DNA of 64,000 nucleotides from Acidobacteriota bacterium (GTDB lineage Bacteria; Acidobacteriota; Thermoanaerobaculia; Multivoradales; Multivoraceae), in assembly GCA_026707545.1 (NCBI GenBank), contig JAPOWR010000001.1:1054001-1118000 (forward strand), given 5' to 3'. Below the pieces are notes generated by a model. The model did not search any database. It was not told the origin of the DNA and worked only from the letters and a program-made list of their open reading frames with translations. The position numbers were made by a program, and so were the translations under genes. Below are positions 1 to 9,776 of this stretch, one piece after another. The first letter of the stretch is position 1, and each line of letters opens with the position of its first letter.

Positions 1-1608
1 CTCGTTGTCCCGGTACACGTTGTAGTTGTTGCCGGGATAGAAGATGCCCAGTTCGGGCCGGAACGGGAACCGCAACGGGTAGCTGGTGTCGCCGCCCGAG
101 GTGTTCGTCGCCATGTGACCGGCGATCGGACCGCGGTCGAGCGACTTCGCCTGCAGGCAGGTTTCCACCATGTGGGCCGAGGCTGCGGGGAAGTTGTCCT
201 GAGCCAGCCATTCGAGGATGGGGATCCCGTCGACGCTGAGAACTTCGGGGTTCTCCTGCTCCAGCTTGTTGTAGCAGGCGAGGTACTTGTTCTCCTGCGT
301 CTCCTGCTGGGCGACCTTCGCTTCCAGGAACCAGTTGCCGGAGATGGCGTAGTTCCAGTTGACCGTCGACAGCACGCTGTCGTTCTCGTGCGGCGTCGGC
401 GTCCAGTAGTCCGAGGACGGAATGTGGAAGTAGTTCCGGAAGGCGGGCGTGTCGATCGCCGAAGCGGCGAAGGAGTGCTCCGCGGTGGGCTGGAAGTTCA
501 GCTTGAAGATGCGCGCGTCGTTGAACAGGCTGATGTCGTACGGGTCGCCGCCGATCAGCCGCTCGGAATACGCGTCGTCGAACTCGCTGACGCCCAGGAA
601 GAACCACGCCTTGTCACGCCGGATCGGGCCGCCGGCCGAGAACTCGTAGCCGTCGGAGGCACCGGCCCACTCGTCGCTGCCGGGCAGGCAGGGCTCGCGG
701 TTCGTCGTGAACAGCTCCGAACTGAGCTCGCCGGCGGGAATCAGCCCGCGCCCGGCATCGCGCTCGTCGCCGTGGCAGCGCTTGAACCAGTCCTTCGGGT
801 AGGGCTTGTTCTGGCGTGCCGCGATCGACGGCTGGTCGATGTAGTCGGAGCCCCAGTCGATCGCCTGGCGCTGCCAGAGCGCATCGGCGTGCCACCGGTT
901 GGTGCCCGACTTGACGATCACGTTGGTCGAGGAGCCGATGTAGCGGCCGTACTCCGCGGAGGAGCCGCCGGCTTCCATGGACACCTCGGTGACCGCCGTC
1001 GTGGGCAGGAAGACCCGGCTGCCGCCGAACTTGGCGAACGTCGTGTCGACACCGTCGATGTAGACGCCCTGGTCGGCGAAGTGGGTGCCGTTGACGGACG
1101 GCCGCGTCTGCTGGATGTCGTCGTTCTCCGCGTCGGCGGTGACGCCCGGCAGAGCGTTGATCACGCCGTAGTAGGTGCGCGTCGTGCCCGCCGTCTGTTC
1201 ACCGATCTCGGAGGTCACCGTGCTGCCCGCGGTGACGTTGAACTTGTCGACCATGGGAGTTTCGCCCGTGACTTCCACGACGCCGCCCTCGACGGCGGCC
1301 TGAAGCGTCAGGTCGATGGACTTCCGGTCACCGGCCGCGGCGTGGAACTGGGCCCGGGCCGTGCCCAGTCCCTGCAGTTCCGCCAACAGGCTGTAGTCGT
1401 CCGGGACGACCCCAACGAAACGGAAGTTCCCGTTCTCGTCCGTGATCGTGAACTTGTCGCCACGCTCACTGGACAGGGTAATGCTGACGCCGGGAAGGAT
1501 CGAGCCTCCGGGATCAACGATCGTGCCGCTGACGGTTGCCGTTTCCGGTGCATCGGCGAACAGGCCGACCGGAACGAGCAGCATCAGGGCCACTGCGAGT
1601 CGCTTCAT
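1..1608 (-). CDS. TonB-dependent receptor, Oar-like (partial, 3' end beyond window)
   Basis: This is an outer-membrane beta-barrel receptor, cut at the window edge so that only the first 536 codons are seen. The N-terminus (MKRLAVALMLLVPVGLFADA) is a signal peptide. It is followed by a carboxypeptidase-regulatory-like beta-sandwich (about residues 22-105, with SGTIVDPGGSILPGVS) and a plug domain with DNDIQQTRPSVNG-type sequence. It is closely similar over its whole visible length to the complete receptor at 1853-5497, so the two are tandem paralogues. The start at 1608 has an ideal Shine-Dalgarno (GAGGAGGAG) just upstream and a sigma70-like promoter at 1649-1676. The substrate cannot be told from sequence; this family imports large ligands energised by TonB. 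Confidence 0.93.
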   Translation of the reverse strand, partial: MKRLAVALMLLVPVGLFADAPETATVSGTIVDPGGSILPGVSITLSSERGDKFTITDENGNFRFVGVVPDDYSLLAELQGLGTARAQFHAAAGDRKSIDLTLQAAVEGGVVEVTGETPMVDKFNVTAGSTVTSEIGEQTAGTTRTYYGVINALPGVTADAENDDIQQTRPSVNGTHFADQGVYIDGVDTTFAKFGGSRVFLPTTAVTEVSMEAGGSSAEYGRYIGSSTNVIVKSGTNRWHADALWQRQAIDWGSDYIDQPSIAARQNKPYPKDWFKRCHGDERDAGRGLIPAGELSSELFTTNREPCLPGSDEWAGASDGYEFSAGGPIRRDKAWFFLGVSEFDDAYSERLIGGDPYDISLFNDARIFKLNFQPTAEHSFAASAIDTPAFRNYFHIPSSDYWTPTPHENDSVLSTVNWNYAISGNWFLEAKVAQQETQENKYLACYNKLEQENPEVLSVDGIPILEWLAQDNFPAASAHMVETCLQAKSLDRGPIAGHMATNTSGGDTSYPLRFPFRPELGIFYPGNNYNVYRDNE

Positions 1609-1648
1609 AAGCTCCTCCTCGAATCAGTTGTACGAAAACGTGAGAGGG

Positions 1649-1676
1649 ACTATATGACGGACCAACCGGATGTCAA
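1649..1676 (-). promoter_or_regulatory. Sigma70-like promoter of the first TonB receptor
   Basis: On the minus strand TTGACA (1676-1671) is followed by a 16-nt spacer and TATAGT (1654-1649). The predicted start site is about 34 nt upstream of the ATG at 1608, and a GAGGAGGAG ribosome site lies between them. A perfect -35 with a 5/6 -10 is uncommon by chance in such GC-rich DNA. Confidence 0.6.
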
Positions 1677-1770
1677 GGAGCGGTCGATTCGGGCCGCTGA
1701 GGCATGGGCGGATCCGAGATTCTGGATCCAGCGCGGTCTCGGCGGCGTTGCCCGGGCGGCCGCCAAGGGA

Positions 1771-1802
1771 AAGGGGAGAGAGCCGAAGCCCTCTCCCCCT
1801 TT
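1771..1802 (-). terminator. UUCG-capped terminator hairpin after the complete TonB receptor gene
   Basis: Read on the minus strand, AAAGGGGGAGAGGGC pairs with GCTCTCTCCCCTT around a TTCG tetraloop, giving about 13 base pairs. The hairpin is followed by TTCCCTT, an imperfect U tract. It lies 50 nt past the stop codon of the receptor gene at 1853-5497 and upstream of the promoter of the next receptor, so it separates the two paralogues into distinct transcripts. Confidence 0.65.
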
Positions 1803-1852
1803 GATCCCGCGAACGGTCGGCCTGAGGCCCGCCGTCCTCCGTATCTCGGGCC

Positions 1853-4800
1853 CTAGAAGCGGAACCTCAGCGAGGCGCGCACCTGGCGCGGCCGCTGGAA
1901 GAAGCGCCGCACGGGGTACACCTGGCCGTCGCCGCCCCAGGAGCGTCGCCGCTGCTGGTTGGTGGCGTTCAGCACCTCGACCCGGACTTCGCCCCTCACG
2001 TCGCGGTAGCCCATGGGGAAGCCCCAGGCACCGCTGAGGTTGAGGGTGTACTCGTCCGACGTGAACCGGCCCTGCGTGCCAGGGGTGTGCAGATTCAGGC
2101 CCACGCTGTCATTCGGCGTGCCCGGTTTCGGGTCGTTCGGATTGCGCTGGACCCTTGCCGGGTCGGAGCCAACGACCTCATCGAAGTCGATGCTCGCGCT
2201 TTCCGAGCGTACCCAGGGAGTGCCGGTCTGGAACGAGAGGTGACCGCTCAGAGTCAGGTCGTGGCCGCCGAGGCGCCACGTCTTGAAGCCGAACGAATTG
2301 TAGATCCAGGTGCGGTCGTAGGCGCCATTGAGCCCACGCCGGTTGATCATCGAGACCGGAACACCGAGATACTGCGACAGAGCCTGGGTGCAATCCACCG
2401 GAATGAGTTCCGTGCGACCGGTACGACGATCGGGGATCGCCTGTCCGGCGTTGCATTCATCGATGTGCCGCTGATCCAGGACGACACTCAGGTTCTCCAG
2501 ATAGCTGCTGTTCGTGTTGTTCCACCAGGCCCCGGCACCCGTGGTGTCGGTCTCCGACCACGCCACGTTGTTGTAGAGCGCCCAGCCGTCCGCAAATCGG
2601 CGGTTGAGCTGGACCTGCAGCCCCCGGTAGGAGTTCTTTGCGGGGTCTGCGGCGGCGAGGGCCTCGTCGTTCAGATTCCGTTCGATCCCCTTGGCTTCAC
2701 GGGCGTCCGCCAAAGCGGTCACGATCTCCGCGAGGTCGTGGTAGTTGCCGGTGACGAAGATGTTGCGCGACTGGTGGTCGTACTGGGTGTTGGAGAACAT
2801 CATGTCCTGCATCTGCCAGTCGATGTACTTCACGTCGAGCGCCCAGTTCGGTGCGAACTGCCACTCCAGCCCCAGGATGAGGTCTTCCCGGTAGTACGGG
2901 TCGATGTCGTGGTTCCAGAGTTCGCAGTCCACGCCCGCGACGTCGCCGTCCTGGCAGGGTCTGACCGCATCCCACATCAGGCCAGGCACCAGCGTGCTCC
3001 AGGCGAAGTTGTAGCCCGGCAACGGCAGACCGACCGTGCCGGCAAACCGCGTATCTTCACGATCCGGCACCCGGCAGAACACGGCCGCCTCGATCGGATC
3101 GCAGAAGAGCCAGACTTCGTAGCCCTCGTAGCCGTTCCACTGGTCGTGCATGCCCCCGGCGGTGTCTCCGCCGCCGGAGATCCAGGCCTGGTTCAGCATC
3201 GCGTGGTACTGACCCCAGTTCGCGGTGAACAGGAGCCGCCCGTCGCCTTTGACGTCGTACGTGATGTTCACGCGCGGATCCGCGTAGGTGGCGTCAACGA
3301 CCTTACGGCGAATGTCGTTCCAGCCTTCCTGGATCTCGGCGCGCACGCCCAGGTTGAACGTCCAGTGATCCCCGACGGTGAACCGGTCCCTCATATAGAA
3401 GGCCGTGTCCGCCATCTCTGCATCGCCCGTTCCACGGCCGATGCAACTCGTTCGGTGGTTCCAGGGCGTCCGGTGGATCTGGCCGTTCGAGCGCGTGATC
3501 TCGACCGGTGTGAGCTCCGAACCGACCTCGCCTTCACAACTGAGCTTGGGCGAGTTGTAGTCGACGTAGGTGCAGATCCGTCCACGGGTCGGCAGGCCGG
3601 ACCAGTGGGGATCGTCAGGATCGTAGAAGCCGATGTTGCGAGTCAGTGCGCAACTGTCGTCGCCCAGGCCGCCGGCTCCGCCGTACCCGAAGGGGTTGTA
3701 GGAGTCGTAGCCCCAGCCGTTCATGAAGGAGGTCCGGGCGTTCTCGCCCTCCCACTTCGTGTCTTGGTAGTCGATGCCGTACTTCAGCTCGTGGTTCGCG
3801 CCGACGAACTGCGTCAAGCCGATGTTCGCCTGCTCCCGCGGGAAGGCGTTGAAGCCGAAGCCATCGGACAGGATCCAGCCGTTGTGCCAGGCGCCGAGGT
3901 TCTCGCTGTCGACGTAGACCCTGTAGTTGTTGCCCGGCCAGAAGATGCCCCGGCTAGGATCGAAGGGGAACCGTAGCGGGAAGTTCGTGTCGCCGCCCGA
4001 GGTGTTCAACTCGGAGTGGCCCGCTTCCGGTCCGCGGTCAAACGCCTTCGCCTGCAGGCAGGTTGTGACCATCTCGGCTGGCACTTCCGGCAGGTGGCTG
4101 AGGCCGAGCCAGTCAAGGATCGGCATGCCGTCGACGTCCAGAACCGCGGGATTCTCTTCGGCCAGGGTGTTGTGGCAGCCGAGATACTTGTTCTCCTGCG
4201 TCTCCTGCTGGGCCAACTTGGCCTCCAGGAACCAGTTCGACGAGATCGCCCAGTTCCAGTTGGCGGTGATCAGGTCGCTGTCGTTCTCGTGGGGAGTCGG
4301 GGTCCAGTAGTCGAAGGACTGCGGGTTGAAGTAGTTCCTGAAGGTGGGTGTCTCGATCCACGAGGCGTTCATCGCGTGCGCGCTGCTTGCCTGCAGGTTC
4401 AACTTCATGATGCGGGTGTCGTCGAACAGGCTGATGTCGTACGGGTCGCCCCCGACCAGCCGCTCCGCGTAGGCGTCGTCGAACTCGCTGTAGCCGGTGT
4501 AGAACCAGAACCTGTCGCGCACGATCGGGCCGCCGAGCGAGACTTCGAAGCCGTCGCTGGCGCCGGCCCACTCGGAGCCACCGGGGCGGCAGGGCTCGAG
4601 TTCGCGCGAGCCGTCAGTACCGCCGGGAATCAGGCCGCGGCCCTCGTCCCGCTCGTCGCCGTGGCAGCGCCTGAACCAGTCAGCCGGATAGGGCTTGTTC
4701 GTCCGCTCGGTGAGTGAGGGCTGGTCCTTGTAGTCCGCGCCCCAGTCGACACGCTGGTGATTCCAGAGCGTGTCGGCGTGGAAGCGGTTCGTGCCCGACT

Positions 4801-5497
4801 TCACGATCACGTTGGTCGCGGAGCCGACATAGCGCCCGTACTCCGCCGACGAACCGCCGGCTTCCATCGAGACCTCGGTCAAGGCCGTGGTCGGCACCCG
4901 AACCCGGCTGCCGCCGAACTTGGCGAAGGTCGTGTCCACGCCGTCGATGAACACACCCTGGTCGGCGAAGTGCGCGCCGTTGACCGAGGGCCGGGTCTGC
5001 TGAATGTCGTCGTTCTCCGCATCGGCGGTGACGCCGGGCATGGCGTTGATGATGCCGTAGTAGGTCCGGGTGACGCCGCCGATCTGCTCGCCGATCTCGC
5101 CGGAGACCGTGGCGCCCGCGGAGACGTTGAACTTGTCGACCATGGGCGTCTCCCCGGTGACGGTGACCTCGCCCTCGATCGCGGCCTGCAAGGTGAGGTC
5201 AAGAGATGTGCGATCGCCGGCGACCGCGCGCACTCCAGCCGCGGCTTCGCCGAGGCCCTCCAGTGTGGCGGTCAGGGTGTAGTCGCCGGGAGTCACGCCG
5301 ACGAATCGGTAAGCACCGTTGTCGTCGGTGATGCCGAACTTGTCCCCGCGCTCACCGCTCAGCGTGACGCTCACGCCGGGCAGCGGGGAGCCGCCGGGGT
5401 CTACTATCCGGCCGCTGATCGTTGCGGTTTCCGGTGCGTCCGCGAGCCCGCAGACGGGCACCAGAACCAGCAACGAGGCCAGCAAGAATCGCTTCAT
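1853..5497 (-). CDS. TonB-dependent receptor, Oar-like (complete)
   Basis: This 1214-aa outer-membrane receptor has a signal peptide (MKRFLLASLLVLVPVCGLADA), a carboxypeptidase-regulatory-like domain (about 22-105), a plug (about 125-235) and a long beta-barrel ending in the aromatic FRF typical of barrel termini. The start at 5497 was chosen over an in-frame ATG 14 codons upstream because AGGAG precedes it and the signal peptide begins there. Length and layout fit the Oar/OmpA-related TonB receptors of Acidobacteriota, which are often linked to glycan or peptide uptake; the ligand here is unknown. Paired cysteines in the extracellular-loop region suggest disulfides. The neighbouring partial gene is a tandem paralogue. 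Confidence 0.95.
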   Translation of the reverse strand: MKRFLLASLLVLVPVCGLADAPETATISGRIVDPGGSPLPGVSVTLSGERGDKFGITDDNGAYRFVGVTPGDYTLTATLEGLGEAAAGVRAVAGDRTSLDLTLQAAIEGEVTVTGETPMVDKFNVSAGATVSGEIGEQIGGVTRTYYGIINAMPGVTADAENDDIQQTRPSVNGAHFADQGVFIDGVDTTFAKFGGSRVRVPTTALTEVSMEAGGSSAEYGRYVGSATNVIVKSGTNRFHADTLWNHQRVDWGADYKDQPSLTERTNKPYPADWFRRCHGDERDEGRGLIPGGTDGSRELEPCRPGGSEWAGASDGFEVSLGGPIVRDRFWFYTGYSEFDDAYAERLVGGDPYDISLFDDTRIMKLNLQASSAHAMNASWIETPTFRNYFNPQSFDYWTPTPHENDSDLITANWNWAISSNWFLEAKLAQQETQENKYLGCHNTLAEENPAVLDVDGMPILDWLGLSHLPEVPAEMVTTCLQAKAFDRGPEAGHSELNTSGGDTNFPLRFPFDPSRGIFWPGNNYRVYVDSENLGAWHNGWILSDGFGFNAFPREQANIGLTQFVGANHELKYGIDYQDTKWEGENARTSFMNGWGYDSYNPFGYGGAGGLGDDSCALTRNIGFYDPDDPHWSGLPTRGRICTYVDYNSPKLSCEGEVGSELTPVEITRSNGQIHRTPWNHRTSCIGRGTGDAEMADTAFYMRDRFTVGDHWTFNLGVRAEIQEGWNDIRRKVVDATYADPRVNITYDVKGDGRLLFTANWGQYHAMLNQAWISGGGDTAGGMHDQWNGYEGYEVWLFCDPIEAAVFCRVPDREDTRFAGTVGLPLPGYNFAWSTLVPGLMWDAVRPCQDGDVAGVDCELWNHDIDPYYREDLILGLEWQFAPNWALDVKYIDWQMQDMMFSNTQYDHQSRNIFVTGNYHDLAEIVTALADAREAKGIERNLNDEALAAADPAKNSYRGLQVQLNRRFADGWALYNNVAWSETDTTGAGAWWNNTNSSYLENLSVVLDQRHIDECNAGQAIPDRRTGRTELIPVDCTQALSQYLGVPVSMINRRGLNGAYDRTWIYNSFGFKTWRLGGHDLTLSGHLSFQTGTPWVRSESASIDFDEVVGSDPARVQRNPNDPKPGTPNDSVGLNLHTPGTQGRFTSDEYTLNLSGAWGFPMGYRDVRGEVRVEVLNATNQQRRRSWGGDGQVYPVRRFFQRPRQVRASLRFRF

Positions 5498-5550
5498 GGA
5501 GGTGTTTCTCCTTTGTCGGTTGATGAGCGAACGGTTCAAGAAAGCGGCGC

Positions 5551-5579
5551 ATCGTGGCTGACTCCCGCCCGCGTGTCAA
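5551..5579 (-). promoter_or_regulatory. Possible promoter of the complete TonB receptor
   Basis: A perfect TTGACA lies on the minus strand at 5579-5574, with a weak CACGAT 17 nt downstream. The -10 is poor, so only the -35 box is persuasive. It is about 75 nt upstream of the start codon at 5497. Confidence 0.3.
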
Positions 5580-5767
5580 ATCGGGCGGTTCCGGGGGTCG
5601 AAAACGACGCGATAATCCAACTTGTTGGGTCGCGATTCAGCATCCTGAAGATGCGTTGCGTACCCGTCGAGGATGTGTTAACCGACTCCGTCGAGTCATG
5701 GTCGCGCGGCGCGTCCTGAGGGCGTGCCCGCTCACAGCAGCGACCGGTTTCCGGAGTCGCTTGAGCG

Positions 5768-8020
5768 TCAGGGCCGGGGGGCGAGGGGGGAGAGGTCGTC
5801 CTGGCCCTCGACCAGGCGGTACAGGCGATCCGGCTGCACGGCGGCGAAGGTCTGCGAGACGTCCGTCGTCGGCCAGTACACCGTGATCCGCTCGATCGCC
5901 GCCGGCCTTCCTAGGCCGATCGTCTGGCGCAGCGGATTGCCGCCGAAGCTGCCGCCACCGTTCACCCGGCGGTGCACGGAACGCCCGGCGCCGGCCGGGT
6001 CCACCACGTCGACCCGGATGCGGGCGCCGATTGCGGAACGGTTGCTCTTCGTTCCCACCAGTCTCAGAGCCAGCCAGTGGTTGCCGAAACCCGGATTGCG
6101 GAAGAGGGCGTCGCCGAAACGGTCCCCGGGATAGGCGCCGCCCATCTGCTCGAACACGTCCAGGTCGCCGTCGCCGTCGAGGTCGGCGAAGGCGACGGCG
6201 TGGCCCTTCTGCAGGTGACCGAATCCGGCGGCGAGGCTGACGTCAACGAACCGGCGGCCTCCGAGGTTGCGGTACAGGACGTTCGGCATGATCGCCTCGT
6301 AGTCCGGGTAGCCGGTGCCGAGGTAGAAGTCGAGGTAGCCGTCGTGGTCGAGGTCGCCGAAGTTCGAGCCCATCGGAAGCTGCAGGCGGGTGAGCCCGCT
6401 CCTCGCGGCCACGTCCTCGAAGCCGCCCTCGCCGTCGCCCCGGTAGAGCCGCGCCGACTCCCACGGACCGGGGTAGCCCTGGTAGCTGGCTGCGACGAAA
6501 GCGAGGCCGCCGCGGTCTCCGGTGTAACTGGAGACGAAGAGGTCCAGGTTGCCGTCGTTGTCTATGTCCCAGAACCAGGCCGGGAAGCTCTGCCGTGGCC
6601 CGGTGACGCCGAGTCGGGGCGCGACGTCCTCGAAGCTGCCGTCGCCGCGGTTGCGGTACAGCCGGTTGGGCCCGCCCAGCACGGAGAGGTAGAGGTCGGG
6701 GAAGCGGTCGTCGTCGTAGTCGCCCCACACCGCCGCCTTGACGAAGGCACGGAGGGCTATGCCGGCTTCGGCGGCGACTTCCCGGAAGCGGACGACGCCG
6801 TCCTCGCCCGGCCCTTCGTTGCGGAAGAGCTGCGACGGCGCCTCGACCGCCGGACTGTGCTCGTTGCCGACGAAGAGGTCGAGGTCGCCGTCGTTGTCGT
6901 AGTCGGCCCAGGCGGCGGTCTGGGTGGGGTAGTGAGCCCCACCGAGGCCGGAGAGAAAGGTGATGTCCCGGAAGACTGGCGGACCGGACTCGCCGTCGTC
7001 GGCCGACTCGTTCAGCAGTAACGAGTTGGGGTGACGGCCGTGGGGCCCGAACCAGGCGCCGCGGAGCACGAAGAGGTCGAGGTCGCCGTCGTTGTCGACG
7101 TCGCCGTGGACCACGTTCAGTCCGCCGTAGAGCCCGTCGAGCCCCGCCGCGGCGGAGGCGTCGGTGAACTTGCCCTGCCCGTCGTTGAGGAAGAACCGGG
7201 GCGAGCCGGCCGGATCGAAGGTCGTCGTGAAGATATCCAGGTCGAAGTCGCCGTCGAAGTCGTCGACAACCGCGCCGCCCGAGAGGTTGAAGCTGTCGAT
7301 TCCCAGTTCGGGTGCGACGTTGACGAAGCGGGGGAAGTCGGCCGCCGAACCGAAGGCGGTGAGCGGGAGCCGGTGTTCCGGCTCGACCGCCGCGGGGTGG
7401 TCGCCCAGGGTCATGTGGGCCAGGTTCAGTAGCCACTTGGCCTTGACCTGTTGCACGGAGTTCGTGGGCACGGCCGCCAGGTACTCGCGCAGGAAGCGAA
7501 CCGCCTGCTCGGACCCTTCGCGCTCGCGGTGGATCGCTTCAGCGCCGATGGGGAGGATGCAGGCCTCGGCTTTGTGCAACCCGGCGCAGTTGCGGCTCTC
7601 GCCGAAGCGAAGCCAGGCGACGGCGATCCGGAACAGAACCTCGGTCTGGTTCCCGAGCGACGCTGGCGCCTCGGACATGAGCGCGCGGGCTTCGGCGAAG
7701 CGTTTCAGGGCGGCCGCTTCGTCCCCGAGCCGGAGTTCTTCCTCGGCCAGGTCGACGAGCAGCCGGAAACGGTCGGAGGCGGGGGCGTCGGTTGCCGCGG
7801 CGAGGGCTTCCCGGGCGGCTCGGGCTGGCGCTTCGCCCAGCCACGGGTTGCTGTCCAGGGCTTCCTTGCGGATCGTTTCCAGGGCGTCGAGCATGTGCTG
7901 GTGGCTCGCGTCGACCGTTGCGCTCGGGGTGGGGGATTGCTGGGCGGCGGTGGCTGGCGCGAGGAGGAGGGTGGCGACGAGCCACCACCGGTCCAGGTGC
8001 CGCCAGAGTGGGCTAGACAT
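5768..8020 (-). CDS. CRTAC1-like FG-GAP/ASPIC-UnbV protein with helical N-terminus
   Basis: This is a 750-aa secreted protein. A signal peptide (about 1-26, ending LLLAPATAAQQ) is followed by a helical TPR-like region (about 40-220), then FG-GAP/VCBS propeller repeats with calcium-type loops such as DDFDGDFDLDIF, DVDNDGDLDLF, DYDNDGDLDLF and DLDHDGYLDFY. A C-terminal ASPIC/UnbV domain (about 646-735) closes it. These proteins are thought to be extracellular adhesion or binding proteins; the ligand is unknown. The start at 8020 is used because an upstream in-frame extension only covers the 3' end of the preceding TPR gene. It is the last gene of the run 14020-5768, 25 nt after the TPR gene stop. 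Confidence 0.9.
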   Translation of the reverse strand: MSSPLWRHLDRWWLVATLLLAPATAAQQSPTPSATVDASHQHMLDALETIRKEALDSNPWLGEAPARAAREALAAATDAPASDRFRLLVDLAEEELRLGDEAAALKRFAEARALMSEAPASLGNQTEVLFRIAVAWLRFGESRNCAGLHKAEACILPIGAEAIHREREGSEQAVRFLREYLAAVPTNSVQQVKAKWLLNLAHMTLGDHPAAVEPEHRLPLTAFGSAADFPRFVNVAPELGIDSFNLSGGAVVDDFDGDFDLDIFTTTFDPAGSPRFFLNDGQGKFTDASAAAGLDGLYGGLNVVHGDVDNDGDLDLFVLRGAWFGPHGRHPNSLLLNESADDGESGPPVFRDITFLSGLGGAHYPTQTAAWADYDNDGDLDLFVGNEHSPAVEAPSQLFRNEGPGEDGVVRFREVAAEAGIALRAFVKAAVWGDYDDDRFPDLYLSVLGGPNRLYRNRGDGSFEDVAPRLGVTGPRQSFPAWFWDIDNDGNLDLFVSSYTGDRGGLAFVAASYQGYPGPWESARLYRGDGEGGFEDVAARSGLTRLQLPMGSNFGDLDHDGYLDFYLGTGYPDYEAIMPNVLYRNLGGRRFVDVSLAAGFGHLQKGHAVAFADLDGDGDLDVFEQMGGAYPGDRFGDALFRNPGFGNHWLALRLVGTKSNRSAIGARIRVDVVDPAGAGRSVHRRVNGGGSFGGNPLRQTIGLGRPAAIERITVYWPTTDVSQTFAAVQPDRLYRLVEGQDDLSPLAPRP

Positions 8021-8045
8021 GGAGCTTGCGACAGGTTTGACGGCG

Positions 8046-9776
8046 CTAGCGACCGCCTCCGGGGGCACGGAGCGGTTGCCGTGCCTGGTAGAGGCGGAGA
8101 CGGTCGAGGCGCTGTGGCGAGTTGCCGCCGCCGGCGTCCCGTTCGCGGTCCAGCGCCCGCTGTTGCCAGGAGACGGCCTCTGCGAAACGGCCGGCCTCGG
8201 CCATTGCCATCGCCATCGTTTCCAGGTGGTCGATCGCCGGTTGCTCGTCGACGACGGAGCGGGCGAGCTCCACCGCTCGCTCCCCGTCACGGACGGCGGC
8301 GTCGGGGCTGGTGGCGAGGAGTCGGGCGAGCAGGTGTCTCACCGCAAGGTCGCCGGGGAAGCGCTCGAGCGCGGCCTCCAGCGCCTCGCGTGCGGCGGCG
8401 AACTGTCCGGTCCCGAATCGCGTCAGACCGAGGTTGAAGTGAACCCGCAGGTCGTCCGGGGTCAGTGCGGCGAGGGCCTCCAGGTGGTCGGCGGCTCGGT
8501 CGGCTTCGCCCGCCTCGAGCAGCATGGCCGCCAGCAACCGGTGCGCTTCGATCGCTCCAGGGTCGAGCCGGACGATCTCCTCGAGTTCGGCACGGGCGCC
8601 GGAGGCGTTGCCGACGTCGGCCCGGGCCTGGGCGCGCATCATGCGCCACCGCAGGTTCTCCGGGTCGATGTCGGCGGCCTGCTCCAGGTGCCGTGCGCCC
8701 TCTTCGGTCCGCCCGGTCCGCCCCAGCAGGAGGGCGAGATTGAAGTGCGCCGCTCCGTGTGAAGGGTTCGCTTCGATCGCCCGTCGCAAGTGGTCTTCGG
8801 CAGCCGGCTGGTCGCCGGTCTCGATCAGGGAGCGGGCGAGGTTGAAGTGGGTGTCCGCGTCGGCGCTGCGCTCTGCGAGGAGCTCCCGGTACAGGGCGAT
8901 CGCCTCGTTGTGCCGGCCGGAACGGGCGGCGCGCACCGCGCGGTCGAACCGGGCCTCGGTCTTGAGGCCGTAGATCTGGAGCCGGTCGCGGAGGGGATCG
9001 ACGATCGCGATCGGGACCTGGCGGTTGCGCGCCAGCTCGGCTCGGGCCCGGGTCGTGTTGCCGCCCGCCCGCAAGGCCATTCCGAGGTGGTGATGGACGA
9101 CGCTTCCTTCCGGCTGCGAGGCCAGCACCTCCTCGAAGGCCGCGATCGCCTGCCCGATCTCGCCCCGGTCCATCGCCACCCGACCGAGTCCGAACCGCGC
9201 CGCGGCGCTTTCGGGCCGAACCTCGAGCGCCCGTGCGTAGACCGCCGCAGCGGCATCGGGATCGCCGGCGTCGAGGTGGAGGTCGCCAGCGCGGATCAGC
9301 GTCGCCGTGTCGTCGGGGCGCAGTTCGAGGGCGGCTCGTGCCGTGAGCCGGGCGCGCTCCAGGTTGCCGGTCGCATCGTGGAGCAGCAACTCGTAGTAGG
9401 TCCACTGGAAGTCGTTCGGCGCCAGCAGGCGGAGCTGCGCCAGGCACACGGCGGCGGTGCCGTGCAGCTCGTGGTGGAGATACTGCAGGCAGAGATGACC
9501 GAAGGAGTTGGCCGCGAGCTGGGCTTGTTCGTCTGTCGCCGCTGCCTCCAGAGCGGCGCCGAGCGCTGCGCGACCGGCGGCTATCTGCTCCCGGATTTCG
9601 GCGTCGAGGTGGTCGAGCGAGGGCTCCGGCACGGCGTCGAGCGAGAGGAGGGCTCGCACCTTGCGCGCGTTCTCGCTCAGCGGCGGCTCCTGGGCGGCCG
9701 GAACCGCGCCGCCGGCCAGAGACACGCCGGCGATCGAGGCAGCTGCCAGCGCCCGGCGAACGTGCGGCCGGCTCAA
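8046..9776 (-). CDS. Secreted tetratricopeptide-repeat protein
   Basis: A 576-aa protein with a signal peptide (ending AGGAVPAAQ) and about ten TPR units across the rest. Examples are the consecutive 34-residue helices around ADTHFNLARSLIETGDQPAA and GAAHFNLALLLGRTGRTEEG. TPR superhelices bind other proteins. It sits between two ASPIC proteins: its ATG overlaps the TGA of the upstream ASPIC gene by 4 nt (ATGA, 9773-9776), which suggests translational coupling and a shared complex or pathway. The binding partner is inferred, not shown. No enzymatic motif is visible. Confidence 0.9.
   Translation of the reverse strand: MSRPHVRRALAAASIAGVSLAGGAVPAAQEPPLSENARKVRALLSLDAVPEPSLDHLDAEIREQIAAGRAALGAALEAAATDEQAQLAANSFGHLCLQYLHHELHGTAAVCLAQLRLLAPNDFQWTYYELLLHDATGNLERARLTARAALELRPDDTATLIRAGDLHLDAGDPDAAAAVYARALEVRPESAAARFGLGRVAMDRGEIGQAIAAFEEVLASQPEGSVVHHHLGMALRAGGNTTRARAELARNRQVPIAIVDPLRDRLQIYGLKTEARFDRAVRAARSGRHNEAIALYRELLAERSADADTHFNLARSLIETGDQPAAEDHLRRAIEANPSHGAAHFNLALLLGRTGRTEEGARHLEQAADIDPENLRWRMMRAQARADVGNASGARAELEEIVRLDPGAIEAHRLLAAMLLEAGEADRAADHLEALAALTPDDLRVHFNLGLTRFGTGQFAAAREALEAALERFPGDLAVRHLLARLLATSPDAAVRDGERAVELARSVVDEQPAIDHLETMAMAMAEAGRFAEAVSWQQRALDRERDAGGGNSPQRLDRLRLYQARQPLRAPGGGR

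Noticed and set aside
115..2037. Long plus-strand ORF of 640 codons opposite the TonB receptors
   Set aside because: It is a high-GC shadow of the minus-strand receptor genes, crosses their intergenic region, and has arginine/valine-rich composition without domains.
2087..3976. 629-codon plus-strand ORF inside the receptor gene
   Set aside because: Antisense shadow; the minus-strand frame carries a full TonB receptor with C-terminal aromatic signature.
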